Shown in pieces: positions 45,508 through 53,375 of a DNA stretch of 64,000 nucleotides; the stretch's first letter is position 1, and each line of letters opens with the position of its first letter. Origin of the DNA: Algoriphagus formosus (lineage in GTDB: Bacteria > Bacteroidota > Bacteroidia > Cytophagales > Cyclobacteriaceae); NCBI RefSeq assembly GCF_002807035.1, contig NZ_NIUC01000001.1, positions 558,001 through 622,000 on the forward strand. Reading direction: 5' to 3'. Below the pieces are notes generated by a model, which was not told the DNA's origin, ran no database searches, and saw only the letters and a list, made by a program, of their open reading frames with translations. A program made the position numbers and the translations under genes.

Positions 45508-45532
45508 CTTCCAGCTTCTAGCTTCAAACTTC
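45508..45532 (-). repeat. four GAAGnnn heptads (minus strand)
   Basis: Read on the plus strand, CTTC recurs at 45508, 45515, 45522 and 45529, exactly every seven bases. On the minus strand this is GAAGnnn four times, the same unit as at 26341-26368. It lies in the gap between the two Gfo/Idh/MocA genes. Confidence 0.6.
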
Positions 45533-45580
45533 TTACCCTCTGAGAATTAAAGGGAGTTCAATATTAGAAAAGGTCAAAGA

Positions 45581-46951
45581 TTAAGCCTTCACATAATCCG
45601 TTCCCCACGGTCTTCGCTGAGGTCGACTGAGATGGGTGTTGGCTTCCGGATCATTGATGAATTCTTCTTTTACCGGATCCCAAGCCAATTTTCTGCCCAT
45701 TTTCATAGCAATATGGCTAACTAGGCAAACTGAACAAGCCCGATGTCCGATCTCTACGGGAGAAAGTAATTCCGTTTTTCCCTGAATTGCATCTAGCCAA
45801 TTGCCATGATGCTCATCACTTCGGGTCAGGCGGATTTCATTTTCGCCAATTTGGGAGGTTAGGATTTTTGGATCTGATGCATCCAAAGCTTTAGCATTGT
45901 TGTTTTTGGCTACAGGATCCGAAGAGGAAGCCTGATAGTTGCCTCGGGAAACCCAAATCCAACCTTCGGTTCCTTCGTATCGAATTCCGTTTGGATAGCC
46001 TCCGGAAGTAAACATCATGACACCATTATCGTATTCGGCCTTGACCATAAAGTCTCCATGCACATTCCAAAAACCTGAGCGTGGAAATTCCGCCACTGCC
46101 TCAATGTATCTTGGCCCTGTCAACTCGGTATCCATTCCCCAAGCTGCCGAATCAAAGTGATGCTGACCCCAGCCAGTGATCATTCCGGCGCCATAGTTTT
46201 CATGCCGCAACCATCCCGGACGGCTGTAGTCGTTTTGTGGGTGCACGCCGATTTCCGTGTATGGAATCTCGGGCGTGGAACCCAACCACATATCGAAATT
46301 CAAATTGGAAGGAATCGGCATGGGTGGAGCATCTGGACCCGATGGATCGCCGGGAAGTCCTATTCGAACGGTATGAAGCTTTCCGATTCGTCCATTTCGG
46401 ACCAATTCTGCGGCAATTCTAAACTGCTCACTGGAACGCTGTTGAGTTCCTAATTGAAGTACAACTCCTGTCTTATTGACCACCTCGACTAATTGTCGAC
46501 CTTCTTTGATGGTCAGGGAGGTTGGCTTCTGTACGTAGATGTGCTTTCCTGCCAATGCGGCCTCCATTGCAGGTTGGGAGTGCCAATGATCTGGAGTGGA
46601 AATGATTACCGCATCAATGTCCTTATCGAGCAGCATTTCCCGGTAATCCCCATACTGCTTAACATCCATGTACTTTTCTCCCAGCTTTTTGCTGTAGTAG
46701 TCCTCCACCAATTTTTTCCCATCAGCCATCCGCTTGCTGTCTACATCCGACACAGCCACAATTCGGGCTACATCATGCCGCCAAGTCCCTGGCAAATCAT
46801 GGTCTCGGGCGATTCTTCCGCAGCCGATCTGGCCGATATTGATTTTATTGCTTGGAGCATTTTTTCCGAAAACGGAGGCTGGAACGATGGTAGGAAAGCC
46901 GAATGCGGCTCCTGCCAAGGCAGTTTTTTTCATAAAATCTCTTCTTTCCAT
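45581..46951 (-). CDS. Gfo/Idh/MocA-family oxidoreductase with Tat signal
   Basis: This 456-aa protein begins MERRDFMKKTALAGAAFGFP, a twin-arginine signal with RR and a hydrophobic region, so it is exported folded, probably with its NAD(P) cofactor. The Rossmann loop is IGQIGCGRIARDH (about residues 38-50), and the VQKPTSL motif (about 144-150) stands in the usual EKP place. WGQHHFDSAAWGMD (about 262-275) holds a probable active-site His/Asp. Members oxidise or rearrange sugars. It is followed by a paralogue lipoprotein and preceded by a DUF6807 gene. Confidence 0.9.
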   Translation of the reverse strand: MERRDFMKKTALAGAAFGFPTIVPASVFGKNAPSNKINIGQIGCGRIARDHDLPGTWRHDVARIVAVSDVDSKRMADGKKLVEDYYSKKLGEKYMDVKQYGDYREMLLDKDIDAVIISTPDHWHSQPAMEAALAGKHIYVQKPTSLTIKEGRQLVEVVNKTGVVLQLGTQQRSSEQFRIAAELVRNGRIGKLHTVRIGLPGDPSGPDAPPMPIPSNLNFDMWLGSTPEIPYTEIGVHPQNDYSRPGWLRHENYGAGMITGWGQHHFDSAAWGMDTELTGPRYIEAVAEFPRSGFWNVHGDFMVKAEYDNGVMMFTSGGYPNGIRYEGTEGWIWVSRGNYQASSSDPVAKNNNAKALDASDPKILTSQIGENEIRLTRSDEHHGNWLDAIQGKTELLSPVEIGHRACSVCLVSHIAMKMGRKLAWDPVKEEFINDPEANTHLSRPQRRPWGTDYVKA

Positions 46952-46976
46952 ATCCTTAGTGATTTATTGCTTGAGT

Positions 46977-47945
46977 TTATTTTACAAATGCTCTCCAATA
47001 GGCCTCGGCTTCTTCAGCCGTAAGATCCCCGTCAAATACAATCATCCGATACTTCAGGGAGTATCGCTTTTCTGGCTGAAGTTCCCAAGATTCATGACGG
47101 ATGGGACAAAATTCGATGAACACATTTCCTTTACCATTGTATTGACCGACAGGCCACACTCGCAAGGGTTCGGGATGGGCTTTATTGGTATTGTGGCTGA
47201 GAAAAAGAATTCCGCTTTGTCCTTCGGGCGAATCTGTTTTTCCTTTGACAATAATCCACTTGGCCTCTTTCCCGTCAGCAGTTTTACGTTCGTGGCCCTC
47301 TGAAGTCAAAATAGTACTGTTGTCATCTCCCCATACTTCTGTGGCACGAAAACCTATCCCACCTCCGTATCGGTAATCATCCAAAAGGATCCCTCCGGGT
47401 ATTTTGGTGGAAATAGTCGTGGTATAATCGACCATGTATCGGCCTTTGTCAGCCGGCTTCAATTTGATTCGCAAATCCTCTTCGATAGCTAATCTTTCCG
47501 ACTCAGGAGCCTTGAGATCTAGGTGATTTTGACGGACATTCAACTCTGCAGCACCGCCGGCTACTTTTTTGGAAAGAATATGGGAAAAATCCACTCGGCC
47601 CTTTTCATCTCCCAAATTCCAGAAATCCACCTCTCTCCCACTGATGGTAGCCTGGGTCCAAGGTCCCCAAATACCATAGTGATGATAATGGTCTTTTGGT
47701 TGAATCCGACTGAGGACTTGTCCACTAGGAGAGCTGATGGGATGGATAAAACCGGATTTGCTAAAGGCCTCTTTGACACCATCAGGAACAGGTTCTTTGA
47801 CCGTCTGATAGGTAAGAACTTTCTTTCCTCCAAAATAAAAGTCCACTCCCTTTTCGGATTCCTTTAGCTCAATTTCTTGCGCAAACGATCCCATAGAAAA
47901 AATGGCCAAAAAGACTGCAAAGGTCAAAATTCTTTTGAAAGACAT
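46977..47945 (-). CDS. DUF6807 (PmoA-like) exported protein
   Basis: This 322-aa protein has a signal peptide (cleavage after FAQ, about residue 23). It has the HPISSPSGQVLSRIQPKDHYHHYGIWGPWT segment (about 52-80) with several His, typical of the DUF6807/PmoA family of beta-sandwich proteins, then DYRYGGGIGFRATEVWG and the WELQPEKRYSLKYRMIVFDG C-terminal strand set. These proteins often sit beside Gfo/Idh/MocA and ThuA genes in carbohydrate clusters. A sugar-binding or lyase-like role is possible but unproven. It lies 25 bp ahead of the Tat oxidoreductase gene. Confidence 0.85.
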   Translation of the reverse strand: MSFKRILTFAVFLAIFSMGSFAQEIELKESEKGVDFYFGGKKVLTYQTVKEPVPDGVKEAFSKSGFIHPISSPSGQVLSRIQPKDHYHHYGIWGPWTQATISGREVDFWNLGDEKGRVDFSHILSKKVAGGAAELNVRQNHLDLKAPESERLAIEEDLRIKLKPADKGRYMVDYTTTISTKIPGGILLDDYRYGGGIGFRATEVWGDDNSTILTSEGHERKTADGKEAKWIIVKGKTDSPEGQSGILFLSHNTNKAHPEPLRVWPVGQYNGKGNVFIEFCPIRHESWELQPEKRYSLKYRMIVFDGDLTAEEAEAYWRAFVK

Positions 47946-48027
47946 AGAAATTTCAGGTTATTGGGCTTGTGTTTTTGAAGTTATTAAAATCTCTTAAAAA
48001 GCCCCGAACTACTAACCCAATTTACCT

Positions 48028-48963
48028 ATGATCAGAGCTATTATCTACGGAATCGTTTTCTTGTTTTCGTTTCAATTCATCTCTGCACAGAGCCTTCCCG
48101 AAGTCACATTAGATGAATCTTGGAAAGAGAAAATCAGAGATTTAGCACCTGAAAAACCAACTTTTCCAATCTCAAAAAAGAAGAACGTTTTGGTTTTCTC
48201 TCTGCATACCGGATTTAATCATTGGGTGAGACCTCATACCGAGGAGCTAGTTAAGATTCTCGGGGAAAAAAGTGGTGCCTTTGAGGTCATCGGTAGCAGA
48301 GATATTGATTACATGGAATTGAAGAACCTGAAAAAATTTGACGTTCTTGTACTGAACAATACCAATTCAAAACCCGATAAGCGCAATCTTTTTTGGGATG
48401 AGCTGAAAATTCAATCCTACGGTGATTCAGCTGCCATCATGCAAAAAGCACTAGAATTGGAAGAAAATATCCGCAAATATGTGTCAGATGGAGGAGGTCT
48501 CTTGGTCCTTCATGGAGGAAATACCATCCTAAACAACTCCATGGAATTCAGCCGACTTTTAGGTGGGAGCTTTGACTATCATCCGCCTCAGCAGGCCTTT
48601 CAGGTTCGATTGGAAAATCCCAATCATCCCTTGGTCCAAGCCTTTACCTCGGAAGGATTCAATCATGTAGACGAACCCTATTTTTACAAAAACGCCTACG
48701 AGGAAGGTGATTTCACTCCACTTCTCTATTTCAACAATTCAGAAATAACTGGGCAACGTAAAGGACAGGAAAAATCCGACGGAAAAACCTACGTAGCCTG
48801 GATCAGACCGCAAGGCAAAGGAAAAGTCATGTACGCCTCCCCGTCCCACAATGCCCAGAGTTTTGATAACCCACAACTGCTCCAATTCTTTCTAGATGGA
48901 ATGCAATATGTGGCTGGTGATGTAGAATGTGATGAAACTCCTATTGGGAAGATGAAACCCTAA
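48028..48963 (+). CDS. ThuA-domain exported protein
   Basis: This 311-aa protein has a signal peptide ending ISAQ. The ThuA-like class I amidotransferase fold is recognised from VLVFSLHTGFNHWVRPHTEELVKIL (about residues 54-78), YVSDGGGLLVLHGGN (about 152-166) and the C-terminal KTYVAWIRPQGKGKVMYASPSHNAQS. No nucleophile Cys is present. ThuA proteins are linked to trehalose and 3-keto-sugar use. The gene is divergent from the DUF6807/Gfo group (82 bp between starts), so the two sides may share regulation. Its 3' end overlaps the next minus-strand gene by 4 bp. Confidence 0.88.
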   Translation: MIRAIIYGIVFLFSFQFISAQSLPEVTLDESWKEKIRDLAPEKPTFPISKKKNVLVFSLHTGFNHWVRPHTEELVKILGEKSGAFEVIGSRDIDYMELKNLKKFDVLVLNNTNSKPDKRNLFWDELKIQSYGDSAAIMQKALELEENIRKYVSDGGGLLVLHGGNTILNNSMEFSRLLGGSFDYHPPQQAFQVRLENPNHPLVQAFTSEGFNHVDEPYFYKNAYEEGDFTPLLYFNNSEITGQRKGQEKSDGKTYVAWIRPQGKGKVMYASPSHNAQSFDNPQLLQFFLDGMQYVAGDVECDETPIGKMKP

Positions 48964-50207
48964 TGAGTAGGCATGTACGAATGAATAATAGCCTGTGCTG
49001 CCGTACGCCCTGAAGTCATTGCAGCATTGATGGAGCCATTTAGGAGGTAATCTCCTGCTAAAAAGACCTGATCTGTGATTTTGCAAGCCGTTGGCGCAAT
49101 CTCATATTTCATATCATCCACATGGGGAAGCGCATAAGAGATTTCATACAACTTTAGAAACTTGAAGTAGTCTGCCTTTACTCCTGAAATCTTTGAAAGT
49201 TCTTGTTGCACCTGCGAAATAAGCGTTTTCTGATCCATATCCGCTTCTAAAACTGTGACTGAAAGCAAAGAACGATCTCCGTTTGCATAAGCCTCCGATA
49301 CATCATCCATGAAGACGATATTATTGACCAAATGGTCACCTGGGAGTAATCCGATCATTGGCCTAGCAAGAAATGATCGCTGTAATGTAAAGTAGAGGTT
49401 CCAAACCTTACGAGGGCTTCCAAATTGTCCCTGTAGTTGCTTCATCACTCGATCAGGCTGTACAGCAATGATTACCCGATCCGCAATCAAAGTTTCTCCA
49501 TTATCCAGATGGATTGCATTTCCCTGTACTTCCTTCACGGGATGATTAAAATAAATCTGTGTCTCACTCAATTGCTCTCGGATCATAGCAGGAATTTCTC
49601 CCATTCCTTTCTCAGGAACCGCTGCATGTCCTTGGGCAAACATCTTGAATACAAACTCAAACATCCTAGCCGAGGTATTCAAGTGCTTTTCTAGGAAAAT
49701 CCCTCTAAAGAAGGGAGAAAAGAAATTCTCAATAATCCGATCCGAAAAGCCATAATTCTTCAGATATTGATGGGTGGGAATATTTTCTCCGGCAAAAATC
49801 TCCTGATTGGATTTGTTTTTTAACTCTTGGGTAAGGGAAAACATTTTCACCTTATCCATGAATGTCCCAACCTTAGAAAAGGCCATACTGACCACTTTCA
49901 GCGGATTTCGCATTGGGTCTGAAATGATATAAGTATCATTTTGATCAAAAATGACAGCACCCGGGTCGAAAGTTTTCAGGTGAAGAGCCTGAAAATCCAG
50001 ATACTTTTTAGCCTCTGGATAAGCAGTATTTAAGACTTGAAACCCATGATCTAAAAGAAATCCATCTACTTTATCGGTTTTCATCCTACCTCCGATTCGA
50101 TCACTTGCCTCCAAAATCACAGGACGAAATCCAGCCCGTTCTAACTCAAGTGCCGCAATCAAGCCTGATATTCCAGCTCCGATGATGTAAATTTTTTCTT
50201 CTTTCAT
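48960..50207 (-). CDS. FAD-dependent amine-oxidase/desaturase-like oxidoreductase
   Basis: This 415-aa flavoprotein has the N-terminal dinucleotide fold IIGAGISGLIAALELERAGFRPVILEASDRIGGRMKT (about residues 7-44), a VDGFLLDHGFQVLNTAYPEA segment, and a C-terminal FAD-binding strand with VFLAGDYLLNGSINAAMTSGRTAAQAI (about 380-406). This is the protoporphyrinogen oxidase / amine oxidase / carotenoid desaturase superfamily. The substrate is not evident, and no carotenoid gene is adjacent. It converges on the ThuA gene. Confidence 0.88.
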   Translation of the reverse strand: MKEEKIYIIGAGISGLIAALELERAGFRPVILEASDRIGGRMKTDKVDGFLLDHGFQVLNTAYPEAKKYLDFQALHLKTFDPGAVIFDQNDTYIISDPMRNPLKVVSMAFSKVGTFMDKVKMFSLTQELKNKSNQEIFAGENIPTHQYLKNYGFSDRIIENFFSPFFRGIFLEKHLNTSARMFEFVFKMFAQGHAAVPEKGMGEIPAMIREQLSETQIYFNHPVKEVQGNAIHLDNGETLIADRVIIAVQPDRVMKQLQGQFGSPRKVWNLYFTLQRSFLARPMIGLLPGDHLVNNIVFMDDVSEAYANGDRSLLSVTVLEADMDQKTLISQVQQELSKISGVKADYFKFLKLYEISYALPHVDDMKYEIAPTACKITDQVFLAGDYLLNGSINAAMTSGRTAAQAIIHSYMPTH

Positions 50208-50375
50208 AGTTCAAAGGTTCAAATCATTCTAATTACAAAAATGGCCAAAATCTTGGAATCTGACCTGAATTTCTAACTCATGCGAATTCAAAGAGTTTTG
50301 CCAAATTTTGATGAAATCCATCAATGGTCTAGTCCTTTCACCTGCAATTTCTTAAAATCACAAAAAAATTAGACC

Positions 50376-51587
50376 ATGCGATCCATCCTATTCATTTGCT
50401 TTCTACTATTAAGTTTCTCTGCTACCCAGGCGCAAATTTACTTTCCAGAAAAAGGAAATTGGGAAAGAAAATCACCTCAAGAGCTAAACATGGATGCCTC
50501 AAAAATCCAAGAGGCCATTGAGTTTGCAAAAACTCATGAAAGTGACGCAAACCCCAATTTAAAGATCGCTCATTATGAAAGTGGCTTCGGAAGGGAACCC
50601 TTTGGCTACCCTATCGGGCCAATGAAAGTGAGAGGACCAGCCACAGGCTTGATCATTTACAAAGGCTATGTAGTTGGGCATTGGGGAGATCCAGATAGGG
50701 TAGATTTGACTTTTTCTGTTGCAAAAAGCTTTTTATCTACCACCGTGGGACTGGCCGTGCAAGAAGGCCTTATTCGCAGCGAACAAGATTTGGTATATCC
50801 ATACATGGCCCCGATCTATCCCTACTTGCCAGAGCGACCTTCCATCAATAAAGCTGACCATTTGGAAGAGGAGGACGTATTTGATCTTTTTGGAACAGAG
50901 CACAACCGAAAAATCACCTGGGATCATTTGTTGAGGCAAACTTCCGATTGGGAAGGAAGTCTATGGGGCAAGCCTGATTGGGCAGATCGTCCTGCAGAAG
51001 GAGTGGCACAGAAGCGAGCAAGACCCCAAAATGAACCCGGAAGCAAATATGAATACAATGACACTCGGGTAAATGTACTTGCTTTGGCTGCGATGAACGT
51101 CTGGAGAAAGCCTTTACCGGTAGTCCTCAAAGAAAAAATCATGGATCCGATCGGTGCAAGTGATACTTGGAGGTGGACAGGCTATGAAAATTCCTTTGTA
51201 ATCATCGATGGACAAATCATGCAGTCCGTCAGCGGTGGGTCGCACTGGGGAGGTGGAATGATGCTTTCAGCTTGGGATCAAGCAAGATTTGGATACCTGA
51301 CTTTACGAAATGGTAACTGGCAGGGAGAGCAGCTTATTCCGGAGACTTGGATGGAAAAATCCAAAACCCCTACTCCTGCCAATCCTAGCTACGGGTTTAT
51401 GAACTATTTCCTCAATGAGGATCAAAAGCAAGTCCCTGCTGGTCCCAAATCAGCTTTTCTCCATATTGGAGCTGGCACCAATATGATCTATGTCGATCCT
51501 AAAAATGATCTTGTGGTGGTAGCTAGATGGATTCCGAATGGAGATAAGGCCGAATTGGTGAGGCTAATCCTAGAAAGCATTAAATGA
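50376..51587 (+). CDS. exported serine hydrolase of the beta-lactamase (class C) family
   Basis: This 403-aa protein has a signal peptide ending ATQAQ. It has the penicillin-binding SxxK motif in FSVAKSFLS (about residue 116), a YxN-type motif in YEYNDTRVN (about 227), and a C-terminal GGSHWGGGM segment in the KTG position. Such enzymes are usually esterases or peptidases, not antibiotic-resistance beta-lactamases. It stands alone; the next 367 bp hold a candidate small RNA on the opposite strand. Confidence 0.92.
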   Translation: MRSILFICFLLLSFSATQAQIYFPEKGNWERKSPQELNMDASKIQEAIEFAKTHESDANPNLKIAHYESGFGREPFGYPIGPMKVRGPATGLIIYKGYVVGHWGDPDRVDLTFSVAKSFLSTTVGLAVQEGLIRSEQDLVYPYMAPIYPYLPERPSINKADHLEEEDVFDLFGTEHNRKITWDHLLRQTSDWEGSLWGKPDWADRPAEGVAQKRARPQNEPGSKYEYNDTRVNVLALAAMNVWRKPLPVVLKEKIMDPIGASDTWRWTGYENSFVIIDGQIMQSVSGGSHWGGGMMLSAWDQARFGYLTLRNGNWQGEQLIPETWMEKSKTPTPANPSYGFMNYFLNEDQKQVPAGPKSAFLHIGAGTNMIYVDPKNDLVVVARWIPNGDKAELVRLILESIK

Positions 51588-51589
51588 AA

Positions 51590-51777
51590 ATAGCCCCGGA
51601 AAACCGGGGCTAGGTGATCGTGAACAACTTTTCACTATTCCTTTTTGTGATGGAAGGAGTACCGCTTAGTCGGCATTTTAGAACAACCTTAAACCTATTA
51701 ACCTATTTCTAACCTAGAGCAGGACTAGCCGACTAAACCAAATAATCTTCTGTAATCGAAAATTATTTATTCGTCTT
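51590..51777 (-). ncRNA. candidate structured small RNA
   Basis: On the minus strand, TAATTTTG (51783-51790) fits the TAnnTTTG -7 box, so transcription would begin near 51777. The transcript can form a 7-bp stem (AAATAAT at 51762-51768 with ATTATTT at 51740-51746 on the minus strand). A 9-bp stem (TTTAGTCGGC type, 51728-51736 with 51666-51674) follows, and then a GC-rich terminator at 51591-51612 with a TTTT run. The loop of the second stem carries four AGGTT copies. A length near 185 nt and the absence of a good reading frame suggest a regulatory RNA. It is not 6S RNA, since the ends do not pair. There is no -33 TTG, so activation by the nearby CRP/FNR-like site is possible. Confidence 0.4.
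51591..51612 (-). terminator. intrinsic terminator, minus strand
   Basis: TAGCCCCGG (51591-51599) and CCGGGGCTA (51604-51612) form a 9-bp GC-rich stem with a four-base loop. The T run (TTTT then CATTT) follows only on the minus strand, so it ends a transcript running leftward toward the serine hydrolase gene, not that gene's own message. Confidence 0.75.
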
Positions 51778-51827
51778 GCATACAAAATTACGGGAAAAAT
51801 TAAGTCGGGGTTACCCCCTTCACCTTT

Positions 51828-51845
51828 TCTTGACTTATATCAAGA
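51828..51845. promoter_or_regulatory. CRP/FNR-family operator
   Basis: TCTTGA, six bases, TCAAGA form a perfect palindrome containing TTGA-N6-TCAA, the core recognised by CRP/FNR-type regulators. Its centre is about 60 bp upstream of the predicted minus-strand RNA start, a classic activating position, and about 118 bp before the PfpI-family gene on the plus strand. Confidence 0.5.
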
Positions 51846-51954
51846 TAGAATTAAACGATAGAGGAAATAAACAGCATTAAAGCCCTGTTGACTTAATAAT
51901 GAGTTCAATAAAATGCAAAGAATCGGGTCTGAAGATTAAATTGAAATTGAAAAA

Positions 51955-52542
51955 ATGCAAAGACTAGGGATTTTTATATTCGACAATGTGGAGCTCTTGG
52001 ATTTTGCAGGGCCATTGGAAGTTTTTTCCATCGTGGGAGAAATCATCGGAAAAAGCGAATTGGAAGTAGTTACCTTTTCGGAAAAGGAAATTCCTATCAA
52101 TACCATTCATGGGCTTTCAGTCTCGGCTGATCTCAGTCTAGATCATCTAGAAAGCTTAGATTACTTTGTAATCCCAGGAGGAGATGGTTCCAAGCAAGTG
52201 ATCCAAAATGAAGGTCTGATGAATTCCTTAGAGAATCTCATTTTAAAATCTGAATGGACCATGACCGTGTGTTCGGGAGCACGAATTCCTGCTAAACTCG
52301 GTCTATTGGCTGATAAACCATTTTGTACGCATGCTTCGGTTTATGAGGATTTAAAAACGATAGAACCCACAGGCATCCCAAGGCCGAATCAGCGTTTTGT
52401 CCAATCTGATAAAAAGCTATTCACTGCGGCAGGTATTTCTGCGGGCATAGATTTAGCCCTTTACTTGACAGCAAGAACTTTTGGAAAAAGCGTAGCTGAA
52501 AAAACTGCCGAATACATGGAATACCCAATGAATTACCAATGA
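51955..52542 (+). CDS. DJ-1/PfpI-family protein
   Basis: This 195-aa protein has the class I glutamine-amidotransferase-like fold of DJ-1/PfpI proteins: FDNVELLDFAGPLEVF at the N terminus (about residues 9-24), YFVIPGGDGSKQV (about 71-83), and the nucleophile Cys in TVCSGARIPAKLGLL (about residue 104). The PfpI branch next to AraC-type regulators and isonitrile hydratases looks closest. It overlaps the following monooxygenase gene by ATGA, so the pair is translationally coupled. Confidence 0.9.
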   Translation: MQRLGIFIFDNVELLDFAGPLEVFSIVGEIIGKSELEVVTFSEKEIPINTIHGLSVSADLSLDHLESLDYFVIPGGDGSKQVIQNEGLMNSLENLILKSEWTMTVCSGARIPAKLGLLADKPFCTHASVYEDLKTIEPTGIPRPNQRFVQSDKKLFTAAGISAGIDLALYLTARTFGKSVAEKTAEYMEYPMNYQ

Positions 52543-52874
52543 TCGCAAACACGCCCCAACCACCCTATTATGCTGTGATTTTCACCAATCTCCTTACTGA
52601 GAACACAGATGGCTATCAAGAAATGGCCGAAAGAATGGTTTTGCTAGCTGAAAAGCAAGCTGGCTACTTAGGCCACGAAAGCGTCAGAGATAGCCTTGGA
52701 ATCACAGTGAGTTATTGGGAAAGTCTAGATGCCATCAAAAATTGGAAAGCAGTCTCGGAGCATGTCCTAGCTCAGGAATTAGGTAGAGAAAGATGGTATA
52801 AATCTTTTAAAACAAGGATTTGCTTGGTTGAGCGTGATTATGGATTTGATAGAGAGTCAGATCAAAATGCGTAG
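52539..52874 (+). CDS. antibiotic-biosynthesis-monooxygenase (ABM) domain protein
   Basis: This 111-aa dimeric alpha/beta-barrel protein has the ABM pattern: YYAVIFTNLLTENTDGYQEMAERMVLLAEKQAGYLGHES, then ITVSYWESLDAIKNWK. The His/Trp residues in these strands are typical. Such small proteins oxidise quinol- or haem-like compounds or act as stress-related mono-oxygenases. It follows the PfpI-family gene with a 4-bp overlap, and its 3' end overlaps the convergent gene at 52862 by 13 bp. Confidence 0.88.
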   Translation: MIANTPQPPYYAVIFTNLLTENTDGYQEMAERMVLLAEKQAGYLGHESVRDSLGITVSYWESLDAIKNWKAVSEHVLAQELGRERWYKSFKTRICLVERDYGFDRESDQNA

Positions 52875-53368
52875 CCAAGGCTAATCCCGAACCAAAAAGG
52901 GAAAAAGGTACCTTGTCCGAATAATGGTGTCATGGAAGCACGGAAAAGAAAACCACCTTCCTCCGGCTCTCTTCTATATCCAAAAATCATATGGCCAACA
53001 GTCCCGGTTCCTACAGACCGACTATCTCCTACTGCAAATGCATTTGTACTATCCTCTGCACGGAGGAAAGTAGCTCCCGCCCCCATTTCGAAGTATTTTC
53101 CATTTTTCCCCAATAGGTAATTTAGGCCAACAGGGAGAGTTGCCACAGAATTTCCATCTATGGCGAAATAAGATAATCCAGCTTTAAACCCTAAGCCGTC
53201 AAAGCGCTTCTCAAATCGCTGATCGTAGTTGAATGAATAGCCCAAACCATTCCCAAAAAGCTCCATATAAACCCCTCTACCCCTTTCCCTCGTTCTTTCT
53301 TGAGCAAAAGTCTGGGTGGACATTATTAACAGAAATATTGCAAATTTTAATCCTAGTAGGTTTTTCAT
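52862..53368 (-). CDS. exported beta-barrel-like protein (paralogue of next gene)
   Basis: The ATG at 53368 (MKNLLGLKFAIFLLIM) is chosen over one nine codons upstream that would overlap the neighbour. The 168-aa protein has a signal peptide ending TFAQ. The mature part has YMELFGNGLGYSFNYDQRFEKR, GLNYLLGKNGKYFEMGAGATFL and a terminal SLGYAF, a small outer-membrane barrel pattern. These segments line up with the gene at 53376-53948, so the two are tandem paralogues. Function is unknown. Confidence 0.75.
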   Translation of the reverse strand: MKNLLGLKFAIFLLIMSTQTFAQERTRERGRGVYMELFGNGLGYSFNYDQRFEKRFDGLGFKAGLSYFAIDGNSVATLPVGLNYLLGKNGKYFEMGAGATFLRAEDSTNAFAVGDSRSVGTGTVGHMIFGYRREPEEGGFLFRASMTPLFGQGTFFPFWFGISLGYAF

Positions 53369-53375
53369 ATTTATT

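Larger units (their letters stand above)
51588..51954. other. non-coding gap holding a candidate small RNA and control sites
   Basis: This 367-bp gap has no credible gene. On the minus strand it holds a TAATTTTG box, several stems and an intrinsic terminator, listed separately. On the plus strand it holds a CRP/FNR-like palindrome 111-128 bp ahead of the PfpI gene. The last 100 bp before that gene are A/T-rich with no obvious promoter. Confidence 0.6.

Noticed and set aside
46493..47303. Plus-strand frames of 176 and 189 codons
   Set aside because: They lie antisense to the well-supported Tat oxidoreductase and DUF6807 genes, and their translations show no domain or motif.
50376..51587. Beta-lactamase resistance gene
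   Set aside because: The SxxK fold is shared by many esterases and peptidases, and nothing specific to antibiotic-hydrolysing class C enzymes was seen.
51590..51777. 6S RNA or SRP RNA as identity of the small RNA candidate
   Set aside because: The ends do not pair into the long 6S rod, and the conserved SRP helix-8 motif is absent.
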